The notes: generated by a model not told the origin, from the sequence alone. Positions 8,493 to 16,011 are shown, counted from the stretch's first letter. The stretch: 20,059 nt of DNA from Firmicutes bacterium UBA1440 (GCA_002329565.1 DCTM01000067.1:1-20059), one strand, 5' to 3'. Program-made: numbers and translations.

Positions 8493-8526
8493 TCTGTTTT
8501 CTCCCATCTTGAATATAAATATAGAG

Positions 8527-8548
8527 TATGTGCATAATTATGCACATA
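8527..8548. promoter_or_regulatory. Perfect 22-bp palindrome in the hut leader, ARG-box-like operator
   Basis: A perfect dyad with core TGTGCATAATTATGCACA lies about 25 bases downstream of the hut -10 box and 35 bases upstream of the hutH start. It fits the 18-bp E. coli ARG-box pattern WNTGAATWWWWATTCANW at 10 of 12 fixed positions; the only change is a symmetric A to C. The position downstream of the promoter suits a repressor. Similar elements occur at argG. A regulator other than ArgR cannot be excluded. Confidence 0.7.
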
Positions 8549-8571
8549 TTTGCAGTCTCTGTCATTCTTGT

Positions 8572-8600
8572 ATTATACCAAAAAACAGAACACATTCCAA
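8572..8600 (-). promoter_or_regulatory. Promoter of the hut operon
   Basis: On the minus strand, TTGGAA (8595-8600) is followed after exactly 17 bases by a perfect TATAAT (8572-8577), a near-consensus housekeeping promoter. Transcription should start near 8565, giving a leader of about 70 bases that contains the palindrome. The -35 box lies directly beside the T-tract of the terminator of the upstream hydrolase gene. Confidence 0.85.
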
Positions 8601-8601
8601 T

Positions 8602-8638
8602 AAAAAAATGAGCGGAACATTTGAAAATTCCACTCATT
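8602..8638 (-). terminator. Rho-independent terminator of the MBL-fold hydrolase gene
   Basis: On the minus strand an 11-bp stem (AATGAGTGGAA at 8628-8638 with TTCCGCTCATT at 8607-8617, one G-U pair) is followed by a run of T residues (complement of A at 8602-8608). It lies 45 bases after the hydrolase stop and insulates it from the hut operon. Confidence 0.88.
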
Positions 8639-8683
8639 TCAACGCTTTATTTCAATAACGTTTTACCATGTATAAATATTAAA

Positions 8684-9565
8684 TCACTTTATTCTGCTCC
8701 ACAGCATCCGTGCACCGCACACCTCTGTCATCGCTTTTCCCTCATCGTACAAGTATGACAGATACGAGCGCACTGTGCTGCCGATCAAGACATACTGGTT
8801 GAAGTCCATTGTCAAATCGAAGTGCAAAAATACCTTTTCCAGTATTTCTTCGAATATCAACGGAGTTTCGATAATACCGAGTAAGGTCTCACAGATCTCA
8901 AATATCTTCTTTCTGTTTGCAGCCGACAAATCCGCGATTCGCTCGGTCGGCTCAGCGTGCGCCGGAATGAACAGCTTACCCTCAAGCGAGTCCGCTAAGT
9001 CCAATGTTTTTAAATATGCGCGTACATCGTAAATAAACGATAAGTGGTATTTTTCAATGATGTTCTCTCCCGACATGCAGTCGGCAAGGAACCAGACATC
9101 GTCGGGAGTCTTAATGCCGATCATGTCGAAATAATGTCCCGGCAGCTCAATGTATTCCATGCCTTCGGGCAACGCCAAGTCGCGGATATCCTTAGCCTCG
9201 GACGCCTGTGCCATCAGAAACTTGTTCCGCAACGGAGCGCAGGGATAGCCTCCGTACAAAAACGACGGTTCCAAAATCGGCCTCTCGGTAAAATATCTCT
9301 CTGTACCAAGGGAATATGCCGAACAATTCCATCGGTCGAGCAAGAGCTTGTTTCCGCCGATATGGTCGGCATTTGAATGCGTATTGATTATCGCCGCAGC
9401 CTTCCAGCCCTTTTCTTTGAAAATCTTGTCTATCTTGCGGCCGGCATCCTTGTCGTTGCCGCTGTCTATCAGATAGACTTCATCGTCGCCGGCTCGATAA
9501 ATGCCCATCTTCGCCGGACAATCGATATAAAACGTGTTTTCGCCCACCTGTATGAGTTCGTACAA
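8684..9565 (-). CDS. MBL-fold metallo-hydrolase, function unknown
   Basis: A 293-residue cytoplasmic protein with the metallo-beta-lactamase fold. The metal motif reads THSNADHIGG, so H63, D67 and H68 are present but the second histidine of HxHxDH is N65. Further ligands are H144 in LPGHYFD, D162 in LADCMSG and H203 in PAHAEP. After about residue 215 there is a helical tail that resembles a small winged-helix domain. The start is TTG at 9565, after AGGGAG 9 bases upstream; no in-frame ATG gives the expected N-terminus. The gene has its own promoter and terminator and no visible link to the hut operon. Glyoxalase II, lactonase or phosphodiesterase activity are all conceivable; the substrate cannot be read from the sequence. 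Confidence 0.8.
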   Translation of the reverse strand: MYELIQVGENTFYIDCPAKMGIYRAGDDEVYLIDSGNDKDAGRKIDKIFKEKGWKAAAIINTHSNADHIGGNKLLLDRWNCSAYSLGTERYFTERPILEPSFLYGGYPCAPLRNKFLMAQASEAKDIRDLALPEGMEYIELPGHYFDMIGIKTPDDVWFLADCMSGENIIEKYHLSFIYDVRAYLKTLDLADSLEGKLFIPAHAEPTERIADLSAANRKKIFEICETLLGIIETPLIFEEILEKVFLHFDLTMDFNQYVLIGSTVRSYLSYLYDEGKAMTEVCGARMLWSRIK

Positions 9566-9596
9566 TTCTTGTCACTCCCTTCCTCTTCATCGGTTT

Positions 9597-9631
9597 TTTA
9601 CAGTATACTCTCTGTAAATATCGGAGTGCAA
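9597..9631 (-). promoter_or_regulatory. Promoter of the MBL hydrolase with a dyad over the -10 box
   Basis: On the minus strand TTGCAC (9626-9631) and TATACT (9602-9607) are separated by 18 bases. An inverted repeat TTTACAG-N8-CTGTAAA (9597-9603 and 9612-9618) covers the -10 box, a typical place for a repressor to bind. No known regulator is recognised from this repeat. Confidence 0.65.
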
Positions 9632-9648
9632 GCGTAAATACATAAATA

Positions 9649-11487
9649 TCAGATGGAACAGGTGCCGTTCTCGCAAAGGTAGCTTCTGCCCGAATACTGC
9701 ATCATCACTCCAAGCATCGCAAAGGGACAAGCCTCGGGGAAACTGCGTGTGCTTGCGCAAATAAATGCGATTTGACGCTCCGCCGCTTCCAGTGCCTCCG
9801 GCATTTTCGTCTGCTGCGCCAATTTGGCAAAAAAGAGAGTCGCCGCAGAGTTGCCGGACGGCACCGCACCGTCGTAGATTTCTTTTGGTCTGCTGATCAG
9901 TTTCTCAGCGTCCTTATCCGTGAGGAAAAAGCCTCTGTTTCCGTCGGCAAAACGGGCTTGAATCTCTTTGCATACCGCGACGGCTTTATGCAAATATTCA
10001 TCGTCGGCTGTCGCATCGTACAGTTCCGTCAACGCCCAACCGTAATAGGCATAATCGTCTAAGTTTCCGGTACCGGCCGCTTCGCCTTCAATCACCCTTA
10101 CATGCATCGTGCCGTTCGCATCCTCGAGATATTTTTCTGTAAACGCCGCACCTTCCTTGGCACGCTGCGTATATTCCTCTATCCCCAGCAGGCGGCCGGC
10201 CTTTGCAAAGGCTGCAATCGCCATCGCATTCCAGGATGTAAGCTGCTTTTTGTCCTTATGAAGCAACATTCTGCCTGCTCTGTAACGCAGCAATTTTTCT
10301 CTGCATCGGGCAATGGTTTCGTCCGAAGGAACAACGAAATACTCATCGTTCTCCAGCAGATTCAGGATGTTCTTACCTTCAAAATTGCCCATTTCATCAA
10401 TTCCGTAGACGCGGCAGAAATAATCGGCATCGTTCCCGAGCAGATCGCGAATTTCCTCTGCAGAAAACACGTAATATTTCCCTTCCTCCCCCTCGCTGTC
10501 AGCGTCCTGAGCCGAGTAAAAACCACCTTCTTGCGATGACATCTCCTGCATAAGATAGTTAAGTGTTTCTTTGCAAACATCACGATAAATCTCGGCATCC
10601 GTCAATGCAAACATCTCCGCATAGCAGATCGCAAGCAAGCTGTTGTCGTAAAGCATCTTTTCGAAATGCGGCACAAGCCATCGCGAATCTGTGGAATAAC
10701 GGCTGAATCCTCCGCCGATGTGATCGAAAATACCGCCGCGGTACATCTGAGTAAGTGTCTTTTCCGCCGCGTTTAAATATTTTTCTTCTTTTGTCAGGTC
10801 ATAATACCGCATCAACAGCATCAAATTCTGCGGGGAAGGAAACTTCGGCCTGCTTCCAAAACCACCGTTTTGTGCATCAAACAGTGTAAGCAATGCCTCG
10901 GCGGCTCTTTGAGGAAATGAGGCAAATTCGCCTTGAGCTCCGTCATTATACGGTCTGTATGTCGCATACGTTTCCTTTTCCAACGCGCCAAGCACGCGTC
11001 TGCCCGTTTCGAGCAGCGCTGCCCTTTGGTTTTTCCATGTGAAATCCACCGCTTCAAGGATGCTCAAAACCCCCCTGATACCGTATCTGTCGTGTTTCGG
11101 CAGATACGTCCCCGCGAAGAACGGCAGCCCATCCGACGACATCATGATTGTCAACGGCCACCCGCCGCTGCCCGTCATGCCCTGGCAAACGCGCATATAT
11201 ACAGAATCTATGTCAGGACGTTCTTCCTTGTCGACCTTAATACAAACAAAATCTCTGTTCAGGACCTGCGCCACCTCCTCATCTTCAAACGATTCGCGCT
11301 CCATCACGTGACACCAGTGACAAGTGCTGTATCCAATCGAAAGAAAAATCGGCTTGTCCTCCGCTTTTGCTTTTTCAAAGGCCTCTTGGCCCCAAGGGAA
11401 CCAATCAACTGGATTGTGAGCGTGCTGTAAGAGATATGGAGATTTTTCGGAAATCAGTCGGTTTGGTACTTTTGAATTATTTGTCAT
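9649..11487 (-). CDS. Thioredoxin-domain protein of the DUF255/YyaL family
   Basis: A 612-residue protein of the family that includes B. subtilis YyaL and animal SPATA20. The N-terminal third is thioredoxin-like (starts [21 protein letters not shown]) with a redox-type CHWC motif at C56/C59, followed by GSGGWPLT in the expected place. The rest has the helical-barrel character of N-acylglucosamine-epimerase-type domains, with HFEKMLYDN near the middle. It is somewhat shorter than the roughly 680-690 residues of YyaL. No signal peptide is seen, so it is probably cytoplasmic. ATG at 11487 follows AAGTGGTG, a moderate ribosome site. The biochemical role of the family is not established. It lies 83 bp upstream of the MBL hydrolase, which has its own promoter. 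Confidence 0.85.
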   Translation of the reverse strand: MTNNSKVPNRLISEKSPYLLQHAHNPVDWFPWGQEAFEKAKAEDKPIFLSIGYSTCHWCHVMERESFEDEEVAQVLNRDFVCIKVDKEERPDIDSVYMRVCQGMTGSGGWPLTIMMSSDGLPFFAGTYLPKHDRYGIRGVLSILEAVDFTWKNQRAALLETGRRVLGALEKETYATYRPYNDGAQGEFASFPQRAAEALLTLFDAQNGGFGSRPKFPSPQNLMLLMRYYDLTKEEKYLNAAEKTLTQMYRGGIFDHIGGGFSRYSTDSRWLVPHFEKMLYDNSLLAICYAEMFALTDAEIYRDVCKETLNYLMQEMSSQEGGFYSAQDADSEGEEGKYYVFSAEEIRDLLGNDADYFCRVYGIDEMGNFEGKNILNLLENDEYFVVPSDETIARCREKLLRYRAGRMLLHKDKKQLTSWNAMAIAAFAKAGRLLGIEEYTQRAKEGAAFTEKYLEDANGTMHVRVIEGEAAGTGNLDDYAYYGWALTELYDATADDEYLHKAVAVCKEIQARFADGNRGFFLTDKDAEKLISRPKEIYDGAVPSGNSAATLFFAKLAQQTKMPEALEAAERQIAFICASTRSFPEACPFAMLGVMMQYSGRSYLCENGTCSI

Positions 11488-11911
11488 ATGGCAACACCAC
11501 TTTCCTGCTTAATTTTTTAAATTTTACTTCTGCTTTAAAATCAGCGCTCCGTTAAACACCGGGACGCGTATGCATTATTTTGTCTACGATACCTTTCAAT
11601 AATTCATCTTTTCTATCATTACTCATGTTTTTGATGTATTCCTCCAAAACCGTTTCATGCCGAGCTTTTCTGTTTTATAACAGTTACTTTACCCATAAAC
11701 GATTCAGTTAAAATATTTTTCCGTCTCATTCGCAAAAGCTGAGTTCATTTTTTCGTGCAGCAAACGGCAATCTTGCTTTTATTGTTTTTGTTAGAATTGT
11801 CAAATAAATGGAAATATTAAGGAAAAAATTTTTTCTTTGATACAATCTCTGTAGTATACTTTTTGTTGCAGACTTATTAATGACAGTACATAAACGGAGG
11901 ATTTGATAATT
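11488..11911. other. 424-bp intergenic region between divergent genes
   Basis: An AT-rich region between the minus-strand YyaL gene and the plus-strand chemotaxis receptor. It contains a possible gene remnant on the minus strand (11552-11674). On the plus side AAAAAATTTTTT (about 11824-11835) precedes a TATACT at 11855-11860 that could be the -10 of the receptor, though no good -35 is present 17 bases upstream. GGAGG at 11896-11900 is the receptor's ribosome site. I found no RNA gene or terminator here. Confidence 0.5.
11552..11674 (-). pseudogene. Possible C-terminal gene remnant or micro-ORF
   Basis: After an in-frame stop at 11675-11677, 40 codons are open to a TAA at 11552. The encoded peptide is hydrophilic and amphipathic (for example ETVLEEYIKNMSNDRKDELL) and reads like a real protein C-terminus instead of random AT-rich sequence. 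From ATG at 11626 it gives a 24-residue peptide, with GGAGG about 13 bases upstream, rather far. Upstream the frame is broken by stops, so a decayed gene is one reading and a small peptide gene another. I do not recognise a family; chance is not excluded. Confidence 0.25.
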
Positions 11912-13645
11912 ATGTTACATAATACGATGCATAAGATAAAGTCATCGCTATCGCTTACCCTTACTTTTTCTATGTTGGCCTTGCTGCTTGCTTCAGCCCT
12001 TATTACCGGCGCACTTGGCCTTTTCTTCTATGATAGAGATGTAGTCGCAGCCAATGCAAATTTATCGCAGAAGATTGCGTTAAGTGCGGCTGCCGGCATA
12101 GACGGAGACAGATACGATAAATTAGCGCAATCCTCCTCCGAAGACGAATATTACAACGAATTAAAGGAACTTTTCGACGAAATAAAAACGCAAACAGGCA
12201 GCATGTATTTGTACGGGCTTAACAATGATGTTGACGGAAAGATTCGCTATGTCGCAGAGGGGCAAACCCCATCAGACGATCCCGGAAACATCGGTAAGTT
12301 CGGAGAAGTCGAGCCGGCGGGAACATACAGCGAAGAAGCTTTCGTCACCTTAGAGACCGGCGAGCCGACCATCTCCGAAATATACCAAAGCGGTGAATAC
12401 GGCAAGATGGTTTCGGGATTTGCGCCTGTTACTAATTCCAAAGGACAGGTTGTCGGTGTCGTCGGTGCCGATATTTCTCTCGGTACAGTAATGAACGCGG
12501 TATTGTTGTTCGGATTAAAGCTGCTTGGTGCAGCGCTTATTACATCTCTGTTATCGGGTTTTGTTATAGTCCGGTATATTAACAGAAGAATCGGCCGACC
12601 CATTGATGAATTGGCGGCGGCATCCAATCAAATTGCAGTTGGTGACATGGAAATCAACGTTAAGTCAACTTCTCACGATGAAATCGGGCAGTTGATACAT
12701 GCTTTTAATAAAATGGCCGAAAGCACCAAATATCAGGTAAAAGTTCTTACTAAGATTGCCGACAGCGATTATACGGAAGACATCACTCCGAGAAGCCAAA
12801 AAGACGAGCTCAACCGGGCCATTAAGCGTATATTGGATAACAACATTAATTTGATTTCGGAAATTCGAAAATCTTCACAACAAGTAGCGGGCGGTGCATC
12901 TCAGGTGGCAAGCACTTCCCAATCATTGGCCACAGGTGCCTCAGAACAAGCCGCTACATTGGAACAATTCTCATCTTCGATATCGGACGTTCAAAATCAA
13001 GCGAAGGAAAATACGGAAGCGGCTGCAAAAGCTTTGGAACAGGCAGCAAAAGCCGGCGAATTGATCGAACAAAGCGTTGTGCAAATAAATCAGCTGAGCG
13101 AAGCTATTGCCTCCATCGAGAGAGACAGTCAAGAAATCACCAATGTTATAAAGGTAATAGACGATATCGCCTTCCATACAAATATTCTCGCACTGAATGC
13201 GTCTGTGGAAGCAGCCCACGCAGGGCAGCACGGCAAAGGCTTTGCGGTTGTGGCGGATGAAGTGCGGAACTTAGCGCAGAAGAGTGCGGAAGCCGCAAGA
13301 GAAACAGCTCTTATGATTGAAAACAGCGCGCGAAGTGTAAGATTGGGCAGTCAAACCATGCAGAAGGCAGAGGAAAAACTTAAGGAAATGTCTCTTATAT
13401 CTGCCGAAAATGCGAGAAGCATGCAGCTTGTAAATGAAGCGTCTCAATTGCAAAGAAACTCAATTGACGAGATCAATATGAGAGTCGATCAGATTTCTTC
13501 CGTTATACAATCCAACAGCGCCCTTGCAGAAGAAAGCGCAGCTTCGGCGGAAGAAATGAGCGCGCAAGCTGCCATTTTGGAGGAGATGGTACAAAAGTTC
13601 AACCTTCCCGAATCGGAAAACAGCCGCATCTCTCTCCTTGCGTGA
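11912..13645 (+). CDS. Methyl-accepting chemotaxis protein with extracellular Cache-like sensor
   Basis: Transmembrane chemoreceptor of 577 residues. TM1 is at about 14-39, followed by an extracytoplasmic sensor (about 40-192) that ends in the Cache-like strand pair [23 protein letters not shown]2 is at about 193-221, then a HAMP domain (222-274) and a long coiled-coil signalling domain. The conserved hairpin tip that binds CheW/CheA is at about 415-458 ([20 protein letters not shown] through [15 protein letters not shown]). The reading frame begins at TTG 11903, but that codon is only 2 bases from GGAGG. ATG at 11912, 11 bases away, is the better start. There is no C-terminal CheR-tether pentapeptide. 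No chemotaxis or flagellar genes are nearby, so partners are encoded elsewhere. Ligand unknown. Confidence 0.93.
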   Translation: MLHNTMHKIKSSLSLTLTFSMLALLLASALITGALGLFFYDRDVVAANANLSQKIALSAAAGIDGDRYDKLAQSSSEDEYYNELKELFDEIKTQTGSMYLYGLNNDVDGKIRYVAEGQTPSDDPGNIGKFGEVEPAGTYSEEAFVTLETGEPTISEIYQSGEYGKMVSGFAPVTNSKGQVVGVVGADISLGTVMNAVLLFGLKLLGAALITSLLSGFVIVRYINRRIGRPIDELAAASNQIAVGDMEINVKSTSHDEIGQLIHAFNKMAESTKYQVKVLTKIADSDYTEDITPRSQKDELNRAIKRILDNNINLISEIRKSSQQVAGGASQVASTSQSLATGASEQAATLEQFSSSISDVQNQAKENTEAAAKALEQAAKAGELIEQSVVQINQLSEAIASIERDSQEITNVIKVIDDIAFHTNILALNASVEAAHAGQHGKGFAVVADEVRNLAQKSAEAARETALMIENSARSVRLGSQTMQKAEEKLKEMSLISAENARSMQLVNEASQLQRNSIDEINMRVDQISSVIQSNSALAEESAASAEEMSAQAAILEEMVQKFNLPESENSRISLLA

Positions 13646-13667
13646 ACAAATCGGCTAAATAATAACT

Positions 13668-13723
13668 CATAATACAGGAGGGAGGGCATCTCAATATTGA
13701 GATGCCCTCCCTCCTGTATTATG
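13668..13723. repeat. Perfect 56-bp palindrome between convergent genes
   Basis: The two 28-base arms (13668-13695 and 13696-13723) are exact reverse complements with no spacer, centred in CAATATTG and containing GGAGGGAGGG and its complement. It lies 22 bases after the receptor stop and 39 bases from the panB stop. It could act as a bidirectional terminator stem for the two convergent genes, but neither side is followed by a T-tract. Confidence 0.9.
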
Positions 13724-13762
13724 TAAGGTGTTTCGGAGACTCTTATTGCCAGTCTTGAATAT

Positions 13763-14614
13763 TTATTCGAATTCCTTGAACAATGCTTCAAATGCTTCCG
13801 GAGCATCCGTGATGTGATATACGTGCTTGTCTTCAGGGAACTTCTCACCTTTTACGTCTGCAATGTATTCCTCGAATGCCTTTGTGATTATCTCGGCAAC
13901 GTTCGCATACTTCTTAACAAACTTAGGTGTGAAGGCCTGGAACAATCCCAGCATATCGCCGCAGATAATAAGTTGACCGTCGCAAGGAAGTCCTGCGCCG
14001 ATAGAATATACCGGAATCGTCAGTTTATTGGCGATGTATGCCGTCAATTCAGGCGGTACTGCCTCCAGCAATAATGCACCTGCTCCGGCTTCCTGAATCG
14101 CCAATGCGTCTTTAATCAACTCGCGCGCACTTTCGACCGTTCTGCCCTGTGCTTTGAATCCGCCGAGCTGTCCCGAGCTCTGAGGAGTAAGTCCGATATG
14201 TCCGAATACGAGAATACCTGCATCAGAGATAGCCTTGATTCTGCTCAACACTCTTCTGCCGCCTTCCAGCTTAATAGCATCAGTATCGGCTTCCTTTAAG
14301 AAGCGGCAAGCATTTCTGACGGCTTCTTCATCGGATACCTGATAGGATCCAAACGGCATGTCACCGATAATAAATGTATTAGGTGCCCCTCTTCTGACGG
14401 CCTGAGAATGCGCGATGCAGTCATCCATAGTGACCGGAACAGTGCCTTCGTATCCGAGCACTACCATGCCCAAGGAGTCGCCGACCAAGATCATGTCTAT
14501 GCCCGCTTGCTCCGCAAACGACGCCATCGGAAAATCATAAGCGGTGACCCAAGAAGCTTTTTCGCCTCTCTGTTTCATTTGAACCAGATCTAAAATCGTC
14601 TTTTTCTTTCCCAT
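13763..14614 (-). CDS. panB: 3-methyl-2-oxobutanoate hydroxymethyltransferase (EC 2.1.2.11)
   Basis: Ketopantoate hydroxymethyltransferase, the first committed step to pantothenate and coenzyme A, using 5,10-methylene-THF. The 283-residue TIM-barrel shows the metal ligands D46 (VGDSLGM), D85 (GDMPFGSY) and E117 with K115 (IKLEGG), and the catalytic E184 (LLLEAVP). These match E. coli D45, D84, E114, K112 and E181 with constant offsets. SIGAGLPCDGQ at 204-214 is also typical. The frame is open upstream to 14662, but ATG at 14614 has a strong TAGGAGGA site, so the extra 16 residues are dropped. No panC or panD is adjacent. The IclR regulator follows upstream on the same strand but is separated by 343 bases with a probable panB promoter. 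Confidence 0.93.
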   Translation of the reverse strand: MGKKKTILDLVQMKQRGEKASWVTAYDFPMASFAEQAGIDMILVGDSLGMVVLGYEGTVPVTMDDCIAHSQAVRRGAPNTFIIGDMPFGSYQVSDEEAVRNACRFLKEADTDAIKLEGGRRVLSRIKAISDAGILVFGHIGLTPQSSGQLGGFKAQGRTVESARELIKDALAIQEAGAGALLLEAVPPELTAYIANKLTIPVYSIGAGLPCDGQLIICGDMLGLFQAFTPKFVKKYANVAEIITKAFEEYIADVKGEKFPEDKHVYHITDAPEAFEALFKEFE

Positions 14615-14711
14615 AACATTTTTCCTCCTAAATATGTTCATGAAAAATATCAACGGCGACATAACAGCCGCAAAATCAAAACGTAATTTTGTTCTACATT
14701 GTCGTATAAAA

Positions 14712-14726
14712 TTCTATAATATAGAA
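14712..14726. promoter_or_regulatory. 15-bp palindrome at the panB transcription start, candidate operator
   Basis: TTCTATA-A-TATAGAA is a perfect dyad placed about 3 to 17 bases after the predicted panB start, where a bound protein would block transcription. Its size and symmetry fit IclR-family operators, and an IclR regulator is encoded next door. A second partial arm GTTCTA lies at 14691-14696. The assignment to that regulator is inference. Confidence 0.55.
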
Positions 14727-14735
14727 CGTATACTT

Positions 14736-14765
14736 ATTATATCATACCGCAATTCCCATTTTCAA
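14736..14765 (-). promoter_or_regulatory. Promoter of panB
   Basis: On the minus strand TTGAAA (14760-14765) is followed after 18 bases by TATAAT (14736-14741). Transcription would begin near 14729, about 115 bases before the panB start codon. Confidence 0.7.
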
Positions 14766-14806
14766 TATATTTTGAAAAATTTATCAATATATTATATCAA
14801 TATATT
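14762..14806. repeat. Three direct copies of TCAATATATT
   Basis: Exact 10-base copies begin at 14762, 14784 and 14797, 22 and 13 bases apart, just upstream of and touching the panB -35 box. They may serve as a binding array or simply as an AT-rich upstream element. Confidence 0.5.
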
Positions 14807-14825
14807 TATCTACATTATATATACG

Positions 14826-14863
14826 CAAAACCGCCTGCATATCACAGATAAGTATGCAGGCGG
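14826..14863 (-). terminator. Probable terminator of the IclR gene
   Basis: An 11-bp perfect stem (CCGCCTGCATA at 14831-14841 with TATGCAGGCGG at 14853-14863) closes an 11-base loop. On the minus strand it is followed by TTTTGCG, a short T-tract. It lies 95 bases past the IclR stop. The plus strand also continues in CTTTTCTG, so it may work in both directions. Confidence 0.7.
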
Positions 14864-14957
14864 CTTTTCTGTTGGTTTTATATTCAAAATTCGGTTCTGC
14901 TCCCGATGGCGACGGATGCTTCAAATACTATCTTTTAAATTTATACCCGGCTGCCGG

Positions 14958-15728
14958 TTATTTTTCGCCTCGGTATCCCATTTTATGCGAAATTTCCTTC
15001 GCGACTTCAATCAAAGCAGAGGCAATCTCTCTTCTCAGTGCCTCGTTCATCCGCGAAGTCGGCCCGGATACACTGACGGCCGCAAAAGCAGTTCCCAAGT
15101 AGTTGTAAATCGGAGCACTTACGCAGGTAAGCCCGGTCTGTAATTCCTCCAAGTCCTCCGCATATCCTCTGCCTGAGATTTCCTCAAGAGATTGAAGAAG
15201 CTCTTCTCTGTTGCTGACAGTCTGTTCCGTAAATTGAACGAATTCCATTTTATCTATCAGTTCGTTCTGCTTGTCCCGGGACAGATGTGCGAGGATTGCC
15301 TTCCCCGCCGCTGTGCAGTAAAGAGGCAAGTGTCCGCCGACTGTCGTACTGATACGCATGGAATGTGTACTCTCGACTTTCTCCAAGTAGACTATTGAGT
15401 CGCCGTCGCGCACAACCAGATTGACGGTTTCTTGGAACTGCTTTACGAGCCGCTCCAGACTCGGGACGGCCATGCGCCTTAAATTGAAGTTTACCTGACT
15501 GCCCATGCGAAACAACTCTATACCCAGCCTGTATTTGCCGGTGTCCTCATTCTTTTCCAGCAGGCCGTTAGCCTCCAGAGTATAAATCAAACCAAAGGCA
15601 GTACTCTTATGGAGGCCCGTCATTTTGCTGATTTCCGTGACTCCGAGTTCCTCCGTGCCTTCAAAGCATTTCAAAATTTGTACAGCCCTGTCGATCGATT
15701 GTATCGATTTCGCAACTTTAACTTCCAT
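14958..15728 (-). CDS. IclR-family transcriptional regulator
   Basis: A 256-residue DNA-binding regulator. Residues 7-70 form the winged helix-turn-helix (SIQSIDRAVQILKCF opening, recognition helix around GLHKSTAFGLIYTLE). The rest is the GAF-like effector domain with typical segments YCTAAGKAILAHL and VSAPIYN. The frame is open upstream to a GTG at 15752; ATG at 15728, six bases after GGGAGAGG, is preferred and gives the usual IclR N-terminus. It has its own promoter and terminator. IclR proteins usually sense small organic acids and control neighbouring catabolic genes. Here the nearest same-strand gene is panB, whose promoter carries a suitable palindrome. Effector and true targets are unknown. 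Confidence 0.92.
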   Translation of the reverse strand: MEVKVAKSIQSIDRAVQILKCFEGTEELGVTEISKMTGLHKSTAFGLIYTLEANGLLEKNEDTGKYRLGIELFRMGSQVNFNLRRMAVPSLERLVKQFQETVNLVVRDGDSIVYLEKVESTHSMRISTTVGGHLPLYCTAAGKAILAHLSRDKQNELIDKMEFVQFTEQTVSNREELLQSLEEISGRGYAEDLEELQTGLTCVSAPIYNYLGTAFAAVSVSGPTSRMNEALRREIASALIEVAKEISHKMGYRGEK

Positions 15729-15796
15729 AATTAACCTCTCCCGGCCTCGCACTGCGTACGAATGCTGCAGATTCCCCTATAATAAAATATTTTTTA

Positions 15797-15826
15797 ATTA
15801 TATCACAATTTTATACTTTTGTTCAA
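15797..15826 (-). promoter_or_regulatory. Promoter of the IclR gene
   Basis: On the minus strand TTGAAC (15821-15826) and TATAAT (15797-15802) are separated by 18 bases. The leader downstream contains CTATAATA (minus of about 15774-15788 region read on the plus strand), an 8-mer also found in the panB palindrome, which weakly hints at autoregulation. Confidence 0.7.
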
Positions 15827-15896
15827 TACGTCGGGCCGTCAGAACTTTGACAAAGAGAATAAGGAGTTACTGAGTTTTTTATAAAAATCTATTTCT

Positions 15897-15914
15897 TGTG
15901 AATAATTATGTGAT
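15897..15914. promoter_or_regulatory. Upstream ARG-box-like site of argG
   Basis: TGTGAATAATTATGTGAT matches the ARG-box pattern WNTGAATWWWWATTCANW at 9 of 12 fixed positions, with a perfect left half. It lies 26 bases upstream of the argG -35 box. Its centre is 84 bases from that of the second site, equal to eight helical turns. Confidence 0.5.
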
Positions 15915-15940
15915 TTTTTGCATTATTATTTATTTTTTTC

Positions 15941-15968
15941 TTGACATTGCCGCAAATAAGCATATAAT
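15941..15968 (+). promoter_or_regulatory. Promoter of argGH
   Basis: A consensus TTGACA (15941-15946) and a consensus TATAAT (15963-15968) are separated by 16 bases. Transcription should start near 15975, leaving a leader of about 37 bases. Confidence 0.88.
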
Positions 15969-15980
15969 ATTTTTATAGTT

Positions 15981-15998
15981 TGTAACTAATTATGCACT
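15981..15998. promoter_or_regulatory. Downstream ARG-box-like site of argG
   Basis: TGTAACTAATTATGCACT lies in the leader between the promoter and the ribosome site. It fits the ARG-box pattern at 9 of 12 fixed positions and agrees with the hut palindrome at 14 of 18 positions, including the run TAATTATGCAC. A repressor bound here would cover the transcription start region. Confidence 0.55.
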
Positions 15999-16011
15999 TG
16001 GAGGTATATTT

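Larger units (their letters stand above)
14615..14953. other. AT-rich regulatory region between panB and the IclR gene
   Basis: This gene-free stretch of about 340 bases holds, from left to right: the panB leader and ribosome site, a 15-bp palindrome, a panB promoter, three copies of TCAATATATT (14762, 14784 and 14797), and the terminator of the IclR gene. The elements are listed separately. I see no coding frame with convincing protein character. Confidence 0.6.

Noticed and set aside
8527..8548. The hut leader palindrome as a CcpA cre site or HutC box
   Set aside because: It lacks the CG-centred cre pattern and does not resemble the HutC motifs I know; the AATT-centred ARG-box form fits much better.
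13668..13723. The 56-bp palindrome as fused ends of a transposon
   Set aside because: No transposase, no target duplication and no second copy in the window.
14615..14662. Longer start for panB
   Set aside because: The upstream ATG lacks a ribosome site, and the AGGAGG site lies inside the extension, in front of the start at 14614.
14762..14806. TCAATATATT repeats as iterons of a replication origin
   Set aside because: Only three copies, no initiator gene and no DnaA boxes seen nearby; promoter location explains them better.
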